Shown here one piece after another: positions 28,684 to 37,451 of a stretch of DNA of 64,000 nt (position 1 is its first letter; each line of letters begins with the position of its first letter). A program made the translations under genes and the position numbers. The notes below the pieces were generated by a model. It did not search any database, was not told where the DNA came from, and saw only the letters and a list, made by a program, of their open reading frames with translations. The stretch is from Erysipelotrichaceae bacterium OPF54 (GTDB taxonomy: Bacteria > Bacillota_I > Bacilli_A > Erysipelotrichales > Erysipelotrichaceae): the NCBI GenBank assembly GCA_022834735.1, contig BQKD01000001.1:2829659-2893658 (forward strand), written 5' to 3'.

Positions 28684-31059
28684 TTTCTTTTCCTCCTTTG
28701 ATTCCTGTTTTACAGGATCCTTTGTCACAGAGATCTGTGCCTTGGACTGATTTTTTTCTTCCTTCACGCTCTTGAACGACGGTTTGAAGAACCGCAGACG
28801 AAGGGCATTCATGACAACACAAACCGAGCTGAGCGCCATCGCCGCGCTGCCGATCATCGGGCTCAGAAGCAGGCCCCACATCGGGTAGAACACGCCAGCC
28901 GCCACCGGAATACCGAGCGCATTATAGAAGAACGCCCAGAACAAGTTCATCTTCACGTTCCTGATCACTTTATCCGACAGCTCATACGCAGTATTGACAT
29001 CCATCAGATTGTCCTTCATCAATACGATATCTGCCGAATCGACCGCGATATCCGTACCGGCACCGACCGCCACGCCAACATTCGCACGGGCAAGGGCAGG
29101 CGCATCATTGATCCCGTCGCCAACCATCGCGACAAATTTGCCCTGATCCTGAAAGCGCCGTACGACACTTTCCTTTTCAGCCGGAAGGACATCCGCGATG
29201 ACCTCATCCACGCCCACTTCTTCTGCGATCGCTTTGGCCGTCTGCTCGTTATCGCCTGTCAGCATGACAACATAGATCCCTTTTTCCCTGAACAGACGGA
29301 TCGCCTGCGCCGAAGAGGCACGCACCGTATCCGCCACACCAATGATGCCAAGGATCGTGCCCTCCTGCACGAACAGCAGCGGCGTCTCGCCTTTTTTCGC
29401 AAGACGGTCCATCCAGTCCTTTACGGTCCGGGGAATATCGATCCCGGCCGACGCCATCAGCTTCATGTTTCCGGCAAGGATCGAAGACGATCCAAGTTTT
29501 GCCTTCAGGCCAAGGCCCGACAGCGCCTCATACTGATCCGGCTGATCGAGCGGCAAATGGCGATCTTTCGCCTCGGTGACGATCGCCTTGGCCAGCGGAT
29601 GCTCGCTGCCAAGCTCGACACTGCCCGCAATACGAAGAAATTCATTTTCATCCACGCCTTCTTTCATGATCACCATATCATGGATCGAAGGATTTCCGGA
29701 AGTGATCGTACCCGTCTTGTCCAGGATGATCGTATTGACACGATGCATCGACTCCAGGCTTTCAGCCGACTTGATCAGGATGCCGTTCTCTGCCGCTTTT
29801 CCGGTCCCCACCATGATCGCGACCGGCGTAGCCAGCCCTAAAGCGCAAGGACACGAGATCACGAGCACGCTGACCGCGTTGCTCAACGCAAATTCGAACG
29901 GTTTTCCTGCGATCAGCCATACAACCAGCGTAATGACCGCCAGACAGATGACGATCGGGACAAAAACGCCCGAAACCTGATCGGCCAGCCGCGCGATCGG
30001 CGCTTTCGAGTTGCCCGCTTCATCCACAAGCCGGATGATCTGGGAAAGCGTCGTATCCTCGCCAACCTTGGTCGCCCGGAAACGGAACGTGCCATTCACA
30101 TTCATCGTAGCCGAAAGCACAGGATCGCCAGGTTCCTTTTCGACCGGGATGCTTTCTCCGGTAATAGCAGCCTGATCCACGAACCCGTGGCCGCTTTCCA
30201 CGATCCCGTCCACTGGAATACGCTGTCCCGGACGCACAACAACAAGATCTCCCTGCATGACATCCTGGGCGTCGATCTCGACCTCTTCGCCGTTGCGGAT
30301 CACGACCGCGTTCTTCGGCGCCAGATCGACCAGTTTCCCAAGCGCATCGTTTGTTTTGGACTTGGAACGTGCCTCCAGGTATTTGCCGACCGAAACGAGC
30401 GTCACGATCATGGCTGCCGATTCAAAATACATCGAATGCATCGCGGCATGCACGATTTCATGGTCGCCAAAGCCGAAACCGTAAGCCATGCGGTAGATCG
30501 AATACAATCCGTACAGGAACGAGGCGCTCGCGCCCAGGGCGACAAGCGAATCCATGTTCGGGGCCCGTTTGAGCAGCGAACGAAAACCATGCGTAAAAAA
30601 CTGTTTTTGAAAAAAGAGAACGAACAAGGTCAGAACAAGCTGGGTCACAGCGCTGACCATGGCCCATTCCATGCCCTGCCAGAACGGCAGGCCCATCATC
30701 GGTCCCATGGCCACGATCATGAGAGGAACAAGAAGGATGATCGACCACCACAGGCGGCTCTTCATTCCTTTCTGTTCCTCTTCCATCTTCTTCTGGCGGG
30801 CATCCCACTGTTCCTTGATCGAATTGTTTCTGGACTGTGCTGTCTGATCCTGCGCAGCCGCGCCATAGCCGATCGCATCGACTGCTGCGCAGATCTCGTT
30901 TTCGCTGACAAGCTTTTCATCAAAAAGAACTTTCATCGTATTGTTCATCAAAGAGACATCGACCTTCTGGACACCGGGCAGTTTCTGGACCGCTTTGGTC
31001 ACATTGGCCTGACATGCTGCGCACGTCATTCCGGTCACATCAAATGTTTCCTTCATCAT
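28474..31059 (-). CDS. copA: Copper-exporting P1B-type ATPase with C-terminal HMA domain
   Basis: This 861-aa membrane pump expels Cu(I) using ATP. An N-terminal HMA metal-binding domain (GMTCAACQAN, residues 10-19) comes first. Membrane helices and the transport motif CPC in VISCPCALGLATP follow. The phosphorylated Asp is in LDKTGTIT, the nucleotide-domain HP is in GSEHPLAKA, and the hinge is MVGDGINDAPA. After the last membrane helices a linker of about 30 residues leads to a second HMA domain (GMSCNHCKM, last 69 residues), which looks like a fused CopZ chaperone. The start ATGATG follows AGGAGGTAGT. It lies 8 bases after csoR in one operon. Confidence 0.96.
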   Translation of the reverse strand: MMKETFDVTGMTCAACQANVTKAVQKLPGVQKVDVSLMNNTMKVLFDEKLVSENEICAAVDAIGYGAAAQDQTAQSRNNSIKEQWDARQKKMEEEQKGMKSRLWWSIILLVPLMIVAMGPMMGLPFWQGMEWAMVSAVTQLVLTLFVLFFQKQFFTHGFRSLLKRAPNMDSLVALGASASFLYGLYSIYRMAYGFGFGDHEIVHAAMHSMYFESAAMIVTLVSVGKYLEARSKSKTNDALGKLVDLAPKNAVVIRNGEEVEIDAQDVMQGDLVVVRPGQRIPVDGIVESGHGFVDQAAITGESIPVEKEPGDPVLSATMNVNGTFRFRATKVGEDTTLSQIIRLVDEAGNSKAPIARLADQVSGVFVPIVICLAVITLVVWLIAGKPFEFALSNAVSVLVISCPCALGLATPVAIMVGTGKAAENGILIKSAESLESMHRVNTIILDKTGTITSGNPSIHDMVIMKEGVDENEFLRIAGSVELGSEHPLAKAIVTEAKDRHLPLDQPDQYEALSGLGLKAKLGSSSILAGNMKLMASAGIDIPRTVKDWMDRLAKKGETPLLFVQEGTILGIIGVADTVRASSAQAIRLFREKGIYVVMLTGDNEQTAKAIAEEVGVDEVIADVLPAEKESVVRRFQDQGKFVAMVGDGINDAPALARANVGVAVGAGTDIAVDSADIVLMKDNLMDVNTAYELSDKVIRNVKMNLFWAFFYNALGIPVAAGVFYPMWGLLLSPMIGSAAMALSSVCVVMNALRLRFFKPSFKSVKEEKNQSKAQISVTKDPVKQESKEEKKMKKVMIVDGMSCNHCKMRVEQALEKIAGVEKAEVDLEKKEAVITMDAPILDDTLMQAVKEAGYDPVKIY

Positions 31060-31067
31060 ACTACCTC

Positions 31068-31364
31068 CTATTTGATCTTTTTTATGAGCTCCATCACTTC
31101 ATCGATTGATCCCATATTCCCTTCGTTCACATCATCCACGACACACGTATGCAGATGTTCGTCCAGCAGCAGATAACCGAAAGACTGCAGGGCCGATTCC
31201 AGCGCGCCGATCTGGATGATGATGTCGCCGCAGTAGCGTCCTTCATCGATCATTTTCTCGATCCCGTTCATTTGTCCGATCATGCGATGGAGACGGTTCT
31301 TGAGCATTTTCAGTTCCTTTTCATCCCGGACCCGATGCCGGTATCGTTTTGTTTGTCCGCTCAT
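31068..31364 (-). CDS. csoR: CsoR-type copper-sensing repressor
   Basis: This 98-aa all-helical DUF156 repressor leaves DNA when it binds Cu(I). The copper ligands are in place: Cys45 (RYCGDI), His70 and Cys74 (DEHLHTC), fitting the Cx24Hx3C pattern. It starts with an Arg/Lys-rich tail and RLHRMIGQMNGIEKMI, the family helix 1. It is the first gene of the csoR-copA operon and represses its own promoter. Confidence 0.94.
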   Translation of the reverse strand: MSGQTKRYRHRVRDEKELKMLKNRLHRMIGQMNGIEKMIDEGRYCGDIIIQIGALESALQSFGYLLLDEHLHTCVVDDVNEGNMGSIDEVMELIKKIK

Positions 31365-31390
31365 ATTTCCTTCTCCTTTCGTGCACTGCC

Positions 31391-31419
31391 ATAATATACC
31401 CCCTTAGGGTATAATGCAA
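31391..31419 (-). promoter_or_regulatory. csoR-copA promoter with CsoR operator
   Basis: On the minus strand TTGCAT (31419-31414), 17 bases, then TATTAT (31396-31391). The spacer is the inverted repeat TATACCC-taagg-GGGTATA (31395-31413), the GC-centred, AT-flanked CsoR operator type. A bound repressor would sit exactly between the -35 and -10 elements. Confidence 0.88.
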
Positions 31420-31475
31420 GAAAAATACCATTCCTGACGATTTTTGATAAAATAAAACAGAAACAGGTGATTAAA

Positions 31476-31850
31476 ATGAAAAAAGATTACTATACGCTGC
31501 TGCTGTGGCAGGGCCTTTGTGCCGGCGCATGCTTCTGGATCAAAGAGATCGGCTGGATCTTCACGTGCCTTGGCATCATCCTTGTCATTATAATGGAAAC
31601 GGTCCTGTCGCAATACGCAAAAGCTCAGCAGCTCCAGGCTTTCGGCACCCCGTTCAAAGGAAACAAATATCTGCAGGATGAAGGGCTTCTCATCGTGCAG
31701 CTGTGTTTTACGATCCTCTTATGGATCACCGGGCTCATCCTGCTGTCCAGCTACGGCTTATGGACCATATTCTGGATCATGACAGCAGCAGGCATTGTAT
31801 GCTTCACGGCATTCTGCACCTTCTTCAGGCAGAAAAGGAGAAAGAAATGA
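31476..31850 (+). CDS. Small integral membrane protein, unknown
   Basis: The start at 31476 follows CAGGTGATTAAA; a GTG nine bases upstream is less likely. The 124-aa protein has four hydrophobic segments in two pairs (about 10-40 and 70-115) with a soluble loop between them and a basic RQKRRKK tail. It is not recognised. Its stop overlaps the start of the next membrane-protein gene (ATGA), so the two probably work together. Confidence 0.7.
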   Translation: MKKDYYTLLLWQGLCAGACFWIKEIGWIFTCLGIILVIIMETVLSQYAKAQQLQAFGTPFKGNKYLQDEGLLIVQLCFTILLWITGLILLSSYGLWTIFWIMTAAGIVCFTAFCTFFRQKRRKK

Positions 31851-32452
31851 TCAATAAAAAAACATGGCATACGCCTGTCCAGCTGCTCATATCGGCTGCG
31901 GGCATCCTGATCCTGAGCTGGATCGATCTGAATGCCGTTGCCATCCACTACAACGAAACGATCAACGAGTTTGTCGCAGAGTACGATACGACCGGCTTCG
32001 CGATCCTCAATGTCGTACTGTGTCTGTTCACGAGCTATTTTCTCGCCCGGCTCCTTTCGTGGTCAAAAAGCACGTGGTCGCTCATGTTCGTCATTTATAC
32101 GCTCATGCTCTGCGCGTTCGTGCCCAAGCTGATCGCCATCAATTCGGCCGTTTATTTAAGCCTGCATTTTATGAGCTCGGCCCGGCTGTTCGGATCGGTT
32201 CTCGCGGTGCGTACCGTGATCATCGTCATCGCGTTCATCCTGCTTATTGCCGGCATCGTCATGCGCTGCAGGGACCGCCATTCTCCGGTCACCATGACCC
32301 TGCTTTCCTTAAGCACCATCATTTCGTGCATCATGTATGAGTTTTCCACCTTTGCGTATGCCTGGTACTTTTATCTAGGGCTGCTCGGCATGCTCCCGAT
32401 CTTCTGGCTGGCTATGCGCCAGAACCATCTGAAAATCCCGCGTGATAAGTAA
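31847..32452 (+). CDS. Integral membrane protein, unknown
   Basis: The ATG at 31847, behind AAAAGGAGAAAGAA, overlaps the previous stop by 4 bases. The 201-aa protein has about five or six hydrophobic helices with short loops and no catalytic motif that I can see. It forms a two-gene unit with the upstream protein and ends at a terminator shared with a convergent gene. Confidence 0.7.
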   Translation: MINKKTWHTPVQLLISAAGILILSWIDLNAVAIHYNETINEFVAEYDTTGFAILNVVLCLFTSYFLARLLSWSKSTWSLMFVIYTLMLCAFVPKLIAINSAVYLSLHFMSSARLFGSVLAVRTVIIVIAFILLIAGIVMRCRDRHSPVTMTLLSLSTIISCIMYEFSTFAYAWYFYLGLLGMLPIFWLAMRQNHLKIPRDK

Positions 32453-32465
32453 AATAAGACTTCAG

Positions 32466-32495
32466 CAAAAAGCGCCGGCTCAACCGGCGCTATTC
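32466..32495. terminator. Bidirectional terminator
   Basis: AGCGCCGG and CCGGCGCT form a GC-rich 8-bp stem with loop CTCAA. It is flanked by an A-run and a T-rich tail, between two convergent genes. Confidence 0.8.
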
Positions 32496-33521
32496 TTTAT
32501 TTTCTTCCTTTTTGAACCATCGGTAATCATCCACATGCTCGGTGTTCCAGTGCTTTTCGATGTATTCCTCGTACTTCTGCTTTTCCTGGCGGTAATCCGC
32601 CTTTTTTTGCTGGATTGCATCCCAGAAACGGATCTTCTTTCTTCCGCCCGGCAGAATATTGAGCGAAAGGATCGAATGGGCCCGCAGCAGCATCCGGAAC
32701 GCCACACAGAAAATGACCACACCGCCAGCCGTTCCCGACAGCGCGATGATATTCTGCCGCAGTTCGCTGTCCGCATTGGCAAACCAGGCTGTCTCGAACG
32801 AAATGAGCGACACGATAGCACAGGCGAAATTCAAGGCCCGCGTGCTGGTCAGGACCGGCGCATCGATCCGGCGGTATACCAGATGGCCGAAGATGACCAT
32901 GATCCACTGATAGATCGTAAAGATCGCCATGATATACATCATCAGGCCGCGATAGGAATAAGCCTGATACTTTTCGAGCATGAGGAAAATGATAAAACAG
33001 TACGGAACGAGCAGGACCATGAGCATAGCGGCCGTGAAGCGGTAACGTTTCAGATCCTCGAGAAATTTTCTGCCCGCGATCCTGAACCGGGCATGATGCC
33101 GGTTGACATAGCTGAGCAGATAAAAGCGGATGATCGTCAGGACCAGATAATAAAGCGAAATGGCAATGAGCCATTCCGAACGGTCGAGCAGTCCGGTAAA
33201 CAGATCGAAGCACGCATACATCGTCGTCATGACCATGTTGAAGTAAAGCGAAACAAAGATCCGGATATTGACATCATTGACGAACATCGATGTGTATTTG
33301 TGCGCATTCAGGAAAACAAAAACGCCGCGGATCATTTTCGGGGTGGCGCACGCAAAGATCATGAGCGAGTACACGAAAAAGATCCATACGCCCCCAAGCA
33401 GCCCCGTATGCTCCTGCCGTCCCATGACCGGCATGATCAGTATTGTGACAAGGGCACAGAAAAGCACCCACCGCATAGGGGGAAACAGCAGCTTTTTTGC
33501 CCAGCATCTGATATAGTCCAT
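32490..33521 (-). CDS. Multi-pass membrane protein, unknown
   Basis: This 343-aa protein is preceded by AAAGAGGGATTTGAG. At least eight hydrophobic helices span roughly residues 10-245, and a charged cytoplasmic tail of about 60 residues (KKADYRQEKQKYEEYIEKHW) ends it. The helices are aromatic-rich and Met-rich. No transporter or enzyme motif is evident. A long frame on the other strand over the same span is low-complexity and not credible. Confidence 0.7.
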   Translation of the reverse strand: MDYIRCWAKKLLFPPMRWVLFCALVTILIMPVMGRQEHTGLLGGVWIFFVYSLMIFACATPKMIRGVFVFLNAHKYTSMFVNDVNIRIFVSLYFNMVMTTMYACFDLFTGLLDRSEWLIAISLYYLVLTIIRFYLLSYVNRHHARFRIAGRKFLEDLKRYRFTAAMLMVLLVPYCFIIFLMLEKYQAYSYRGLMMYIMAIFTIYQWIMVIFGHLVYRRIDAPVLTSTRALNFACAIVSLISFETAWFANADSELRQNIIALSGTAGGVVIFCVAFRMLLRAHSILSLNILPGGRKKIRFWDAIQQKKADYRQEKQKYEEYIEKHWNTEHVDDYRWFKKEENKE

Positions 33522-33585
33522 CTCAAATCCCTCTTTATTTTTTTATAATGGATTCATCGGCATTGTGCAACATTTTTTGCGAACA

Positions 33586-33622
33586 AAAAGCAGGAAACCA
33601 CCCCACATGATTTCCTGCTTTC
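33586..33622. terminator. Isolated hairpin in the 33522-33817 gap
   Basis: AAAGCAGGAAA and TTTCCTGCTTT form an 11-bp stem with a 14-base loop. It lies upstream of genes on both sides, so it ends no protein gene. The rest of the gap is AT-rich with no frame worth reporting; it may encode a short RNA. Confidence 0.4.
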
Positions 33623-33817
33623 ATTTGTGACGGATCAATGTCACTGCAAATCGTACCGTTTTGATCAGTACACCCATATGATAGCTAAAAATTAAAATTG
33701 GCACAAGTTTTGTAGGAAATTATCCGCATTTTTTCTTTTTTTCTTCAAAAAGCATTATAGTTATTGTTTTCATTTTTATTGTTTAAAATTAAAAATGTAA
33801 AGAAAGGAATGCCACTT

Positions 33818-34018
33818 ATGCCAAAAGCTCAAATTTATTTAATCGGCATCGTCGAACTGATCGTATTTGCTTCCTTTGCCTATCAGATGGTCGTTTCGCC
33901 TTCCTGGCTGAATTTTGCCGTGCTCATTGTCATGGGCATCAGTATCCTCCAGCTCAAGGGGCCGCTCGACAAAGCGATAGAAAAAGAAAAGAAACAGAAA
34001 GGATCCAGCCACTCATGA
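33818..34018 (+). CDS. Small membrane protein ahead of gpmA
   Basis: This 66-aa protein starts at 33818, nine bases after AAAGGA; an ATG at 33809 is too close to the site. It has two hydrophobic helices (about 5-22 and 27-45) and a Lys-rich cytoplasmic tail ending KQKGSSHS. Its stop overlaps the gpmA start by 4 bases (ATGA). The function is unknown. Coupling suggests co-expression with the mutase and does not prove a shared task. Confidence 0.7.
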   Translation: MPKAQIYLIGIVELIVFASFAYQMVVSPSWLNFAVLIVMGISILQLKGPLDKAIEKEKKQKGSSHS

Positions 34019-34770
34019 AACAGCTCGTTTGTGTCCGCCACGGAGAAAGCGAATGGAACAAAAAAAACCTCTTTACCGGATGGAGCGATGTCGATCTGTC
34101 CGAACACGGACATCAGGAAGCCATCCAGGCCGGAAAGATCCTTTTCGACAAAGGATATTTCTTCGATATAGCCTACACTTCCATGCTCAAAAGAGCCATC
34201 CATACTCTCGACCATATCCTTGACGGTCTCGATCAGGTCTATGTGCCCGTCATCAAGGCATGGCAGCTCAACGAACGCCATTACGGCGCTCTGCAGGGAC
34301 TCAACAAAGCCGAAACAGCCGCCCGATACGGTGATGAGCAGGTGCTCCTCTGGCGACGTTCCTTCGATGTCCTTCCTCCGCTCATGGAAGAAGACGATCC
34401 TCATGCGCCGCGCAACGAGAAAATGTACCGTACTATCCCGAAGGACAAGCTGCCGCTTGGCGAAAGCCTGAAAACAACCATCGAACGGGTCATTCCGTTT
34501 TATGAACAGGAAATCAGACCTCATATCGAAGGAGGAGAGAACGTTCTGATCACAGCACACGGCAATTCGCTGCGCGCCCTTCTCATGTATCTGGCCCACA
34601 TCAGCAAAGAGGAGATCATGAACATCAACATTCCGACCGGGGTGCCGCTCGTCTTCGAATTCGACGACAGCATGCAGTTTATCCGTTCCTATTATCTGCT
34701 CGATCAAAAAGAGCTCGAGAAAAAGATGGAAGCGGTCGCCAGCCAGGGAAAAGCCGTCCATAAACCATAG
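34015..34770 (+). CDS. gpmA: 2,3-bisphosphoglycerate-dependent phosphoglycerate mutase
   Basis: This 251-aa glycolytic enzyme interconverts 3- and 2-phosphoglycerate through a phosphohistidine. The catalytic His9 lies in VCVRHGESEWN, followed by LFTGWSDVDLSEHG. ERHYGALQGLNKAETAARYG and the second His in ITAHGNSLRALLMYL (about residue 180) complete the active site. The length matches dPGM. It is the second gene of a short operon and ends at a terminator. Confidence 0.95.
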   Translation: MKQLVCVRHGESEWNKKNLFTGWSDVDLSEHGHQEAIQAGKILFDKGYFFDIAYTSMLKRAIHTLDHILDGLDQVYVPVIKAWQLNERHYGALQGLNKAETAARYGDEQVLLWRRSFDVLPPLMEEDDPHAPRNEKMYRTIPKDKLPLGESLKTTIERVIPFYEQEIRPHIEGGENVLITAHGNSLRALLMYLAHISKEEIMNINIPTGVPLVFEFDDSMQFIRSYYLLDQKELEKKMEAVASQGKAVHKP

Positions 34771-34771
34771 A

Positions 34772-34808
34772 AAAAGCCCGTATCGCATGTGATATGGGCT
34801 TCTTGTTT
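34772..34808 (+). terminator. Terminator after gpmA
   Basis: AAGCCCGTATC and GATATGGGCTT pair with one G-T. The hairpin is followed by CTTGTTTT, directly after the stop. Confidence 0.7.
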
Positions 34809-34833
34809 TCACTTCATTGTGTTTATGATTGTT

Positions 34834-36228
34834 TTACAGTCCCTGTTCGCAAAGCTCGCGCACGACAGGATCCTTGATCGTGACCCCGGCAGCCTCCAGC
34901 TCGGCAATCTTGTCAGCAAACTGCGGAAGATACTTCTTATGCGCGATCAGCAGCTCATCAAGCACGTTTTTCGCTTTCTGTCCGCTGACCACCTGCGGAT
35001 TGAGGATAAAAGCCTGCAGCGCTTTGCCGTAATCTCCGGTCACAGCCGCCTCTTCGACACAGTGCTCCATATTTTTCATGCACTGCAGCCAGCCCTTCTC
35101 AGCAGGCTGAAGCGGGCCAAACGCTACCGCTTTCGCGCCTGTCGCGCCGATCAGCGCCGATACCTCGACCGCACAATCAGCCGGAAGATCAGGCACGGCC
35201 CCGTTGTTTCTTGTCGTCACGACAATGTGCGAATTTTTATTGGCATAAATGCTGGCAATCGTTTCGCAGGCCGCATCCGAATAATGGGTGCCCCCGCGCT
35301 TTGTCAGCTGTTCCGGCTTGTAGTCGAGCGCAGGATCCCTGTACAGCTCGAACAGTTCAGCCTCCGTCTGCTTGACCTGCTGACCGCGGGTACCGATCGT
35401 ATTATATTCTTCCAGTCCGTGGGCCAGCATTTCCTCCTGGCGATAGTAATACCGGTGATAGCCGCACGGGATCATGCCCATTTCAAGAAGCTGTTCCTTG
35501 AAGAACGGCATATCATGAATATTGGCCGGAATACCTGAATCGGCCCCTTCCTTGTACATCGCCTCGATGATATCCTTCGTGACTTCATTTCCTTTCTCGT
35601 CCCATACACGATGCCAGTGGAAATGATTCAGTCCCGCAAATTTATAGGTCAGATCATCCAGGGTTTTTCCGATCGTTTCCGGCTCTTTCATCATAGCGCC
35701 GACCGGCACGTTGCAAAGTCCGATCACTTTATCCCAGTGTCCGTATTTCATGACCGCTTCCGTGACCATTCCGCTCGGGTTCGTAAAATTGATCAGCCAT
35801 GCATTCGGGCAGAGCTCTTTCATATCCTCCACGATATCCAGGATCACAGGGATCGTGCGGAACGCCTTGAACATTCCTCCGGCCCCGTTCGTTTCCTGAC
35901 CGAGCATGCCGTACGAGAACGGGATGCGCTCGTCCTTGATGCGGGCGTTGAGCAGTCCGACCCTGAACTGTGTCGTGACAAAATCGGCCCCAGGCAGCGC
36001 TTCCCTGCGATCCAGGGTCAGATGCACCTTGACATCATACGGGCTGGCATCCCACATCCGCTGGGCCATGGCACCGACGATTTCCAGCTTTTCCTTTCCA
36101 TCTTCGATATCGACAAGCCAGATTTCGCGAATTGGAAGTTCATCATACCGCTTGATGAAACCTTCCATCAATTCCGGTGTATAGCTGCTGCCGCCACCGA
36201 TCGTAACAATTTTTACTCCTTCACTCAT
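34834..36228 (-). CDS. Family 4 6-phospho-beta-glucosidase
   Basis: This 464-aa enzyme starts at 36228 behind AAAGGAGGGTCAATTT; a longer frame to 36312 lacks a site. GH4 enzymes cleave phosphorylated glycosides by an NAD+ and Mn2+ redox mechanism. The dinucleotide loop is VTIGGGSSYTPEL. The metal ligands are Cys in GLCNVPVG and His in GLNHFHW, and NFTNPSGMVTEAV is the 6-phospho-beta-glucosidase (CelF/LicH-like) signature. It acts on sugars delivered by a beta-glucoside PTS. A cre-like site upstream suggests CcpA control. Confidence 0.93.
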   Translation of the reverse strand: MSEGVKIVTIGGGSSYTPELMEGFIKRYDELPIREIWLVDIEDGKEKLEIVGAMAQRMWDASPYDVKVHLTLDRREALPGADFVTTQFRVGLLNARIKDERIPFSYGMLGQETNGAGGMFKAFRTIPVILDIVEDMKELCPNAWLINFTNPSGMVTEAVMKYGHWDKVIGLCNVPVGAMMKEPETIGKTLDDLTYKFAGLNHFHWHRVWDEKGNEVTKDIIEAMYKEGADSGIPANIHDMPFFKEQLLEMGMIPCGYHRYYYRQEEMLAHGLEEYNTIGTRGQQVKQTEAELFELYRDPALDYKPEQLTKRGGTHYSDAACETIASIYANKNSHIVVTTRNNGAVPDLPADCAVEVSALIGATGAKAVAFGPLQPAEKGWLQCMKNMEHCVEEAAVTGDYGKALQAFILNPQVVSGQKAKNVLDELLIAHKKYLPQFADKIAELEAAGVTIKDPVVRELCEQGL

Positions 36229-36280
36229 AAATTGACCCTCCTTTGGTACCATCATTATATCAAGCAAAAAAGAAAAAAGA

Positions 36281-36294
36281 TGAAAGCGCTTCAA
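36281..36294. promoter_or_regulatory. cre-like site upstream of the GH4 gene
   Basis: TGAAAGCGCTTCAA matches the catabolite-responsive element TGWAANCGNTNWCA at 12 of 14 positions. On the minus strand an extended -10, TGATATAAT, lies downstream (about 36255), so the site is at or upstream of the -35 region. Confidence 0.5.
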
Positions 36295-36332
36295 AAAGAA
36301 ACGGCGTTTCATCTTTCGTCGTATTTATCAAT

Positions 36333-37361
36333 CTATTTTGCGAATGGCGTTACGACCATATCACGGCCGATCGATTTCAGGTCCGTGGCGCCGCACATGC
36401 GCATCGTATCCGCCAGCTCCTGACCAAGCTGGTCAGCAAGAACATGGATCCCGTCCTCGCGCGCACCATATACCGCATTGACAAACGGGCGCGCAATCAG
36501 GACCGCATCCGCCCCCATTGCCAGCGCCTTGAACACATCCACGCCCGAACGAATGCCGCCATCGACAAAGATCTTCATTTTGCCCTGCACCGCATCAGCG
36601 ATCGGACCAAGCACGCTTGCGGTAGACGGCACTCCGTCCTGCACCCGGCCTCCGTGATTTGATACCACGATCGCGTCCGCTCCTGCCATCATCGCTTTTT
36701 TTGCACCATCAACTGTCATGATCCCCTTGATGATGAAGGGCAGTCCGCTCTCCTCTTTGATCCGGCGCAGCTCCTCTACGCTTTTCCGGCCTGCCGGCGG
36801 CGTAAAGGTCTTGAGAAACGGCAGCCCGGCCGCATCGATATCCATCGCGAACGCGAACGCCCCGCTCTTTTTGACAAGCGCAAGCTTTTCGCGCACCATT
36901 TCCAGAGGCCACGGCTTGATGGTCGGGATCCCGGTCCCTTCATTGACGCCGATCGATCTTGTCGCAGCTATCATGATCTGCGGGTCCATCCCGTCGCCGG
37001 TCCAGGCTGCGATGCCCGCTTCTTTCGCGCCGCGCACAAGAATATCGTTGTACGACGTATCGTTCAATTCATCGCTGTAATGCATATCCACCGCTCCGAC
37101 CGGACCGGCAAAAACTGGATATCTGAACGTTCTGCCAAATATCGTAAAGCTCGTATCCACTTCGTTTCCGGAAGCGATCGTATCGACATTCACGTAAACT
37201 TTCTGCCAGTCCTCGTAATTGCGGACCGCCGCCGTCCCTGTTCCTTTCGCTCCCGGTCCGGGAATATGGTTCGAACAGGCCTGTCCATTGCAGACCGGGC
37301 ACGAACGGCACCATTCGCCCATGTGTCCCTTGCTCATTTCCAGTACTTCCTGATAATTCAT
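36333..37361 (-). CDS. FMN-dependent alpha-hydroxy acid dehydrogenase with Cys-rich N-terminus
   Basis: This 342-aa TIM-barrel flavoprotein belongs to the lactate/glycolate oxidase family. Core marks are VFAGPVGAVDMHY, IIKGIMTVDGAKKAMMAGADAIVVSNHGGRVQDG (Lys, His and Arg of the active site) and FVDGGIRSGVDVFKALAMGADAV. Compared with lactate oxidases it has a shorter front end. There four cysteines (Cys18, 21, 24 and 29 in CRSCPVCNGQAC) are spaced like an iron-sulfur or zinc site. The substrate is unknown; a 2-hydroxy acid is expected. It is divergent from the aldo/keto reductase. Confidence 0.88.
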   Translation of the reverse strand: MNYQEVLEMSKGHMGEWCRSCPVCNGQACSNHIPGPGAKGTGTAAVRNYEDWQKVYVNVDTIASGNEVDTSFTIFGRTFRYPVFAGPVGAVDMHYSDELNDTSYNDILVRGAKEAGIAAWTGDGMDPQIMIAATRSIGVNEGTGIPTIKPWPLEMVREKLALVKKSGAFAFAMDIDAAGLPFLKTFTPPAGRKSVEELRRIKEESGLPFIIKGIMTVDGAKKAMMAGADAIVVSNHGGRVQDGVPSTASVLGPIADAVQGKMKIFVDGGIRSGVDVFKALAMGADAVLIARPFVNAVYGAREDGIHVLADQLGQELADTMRMCGATDLKSIGRDMVVTPFAK

Positions 37362-37451
37362 ATGTTCACCTCCCTCTCATTTTAGCATTTGTTTTTTTCT
37401 TGTACATAAGAAGGAGAAAGATGATATCGTTAAATAAAGGAGAAAGAGAAT

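Noticed and set aside
32442-33548. 368-codon plus-strand frame over the membrane-protein gene
   Set aside because: It is charged and low in complexity after the first 60 residues and has no RBS. The minus strand gives regular membrane helices and a good RBS.
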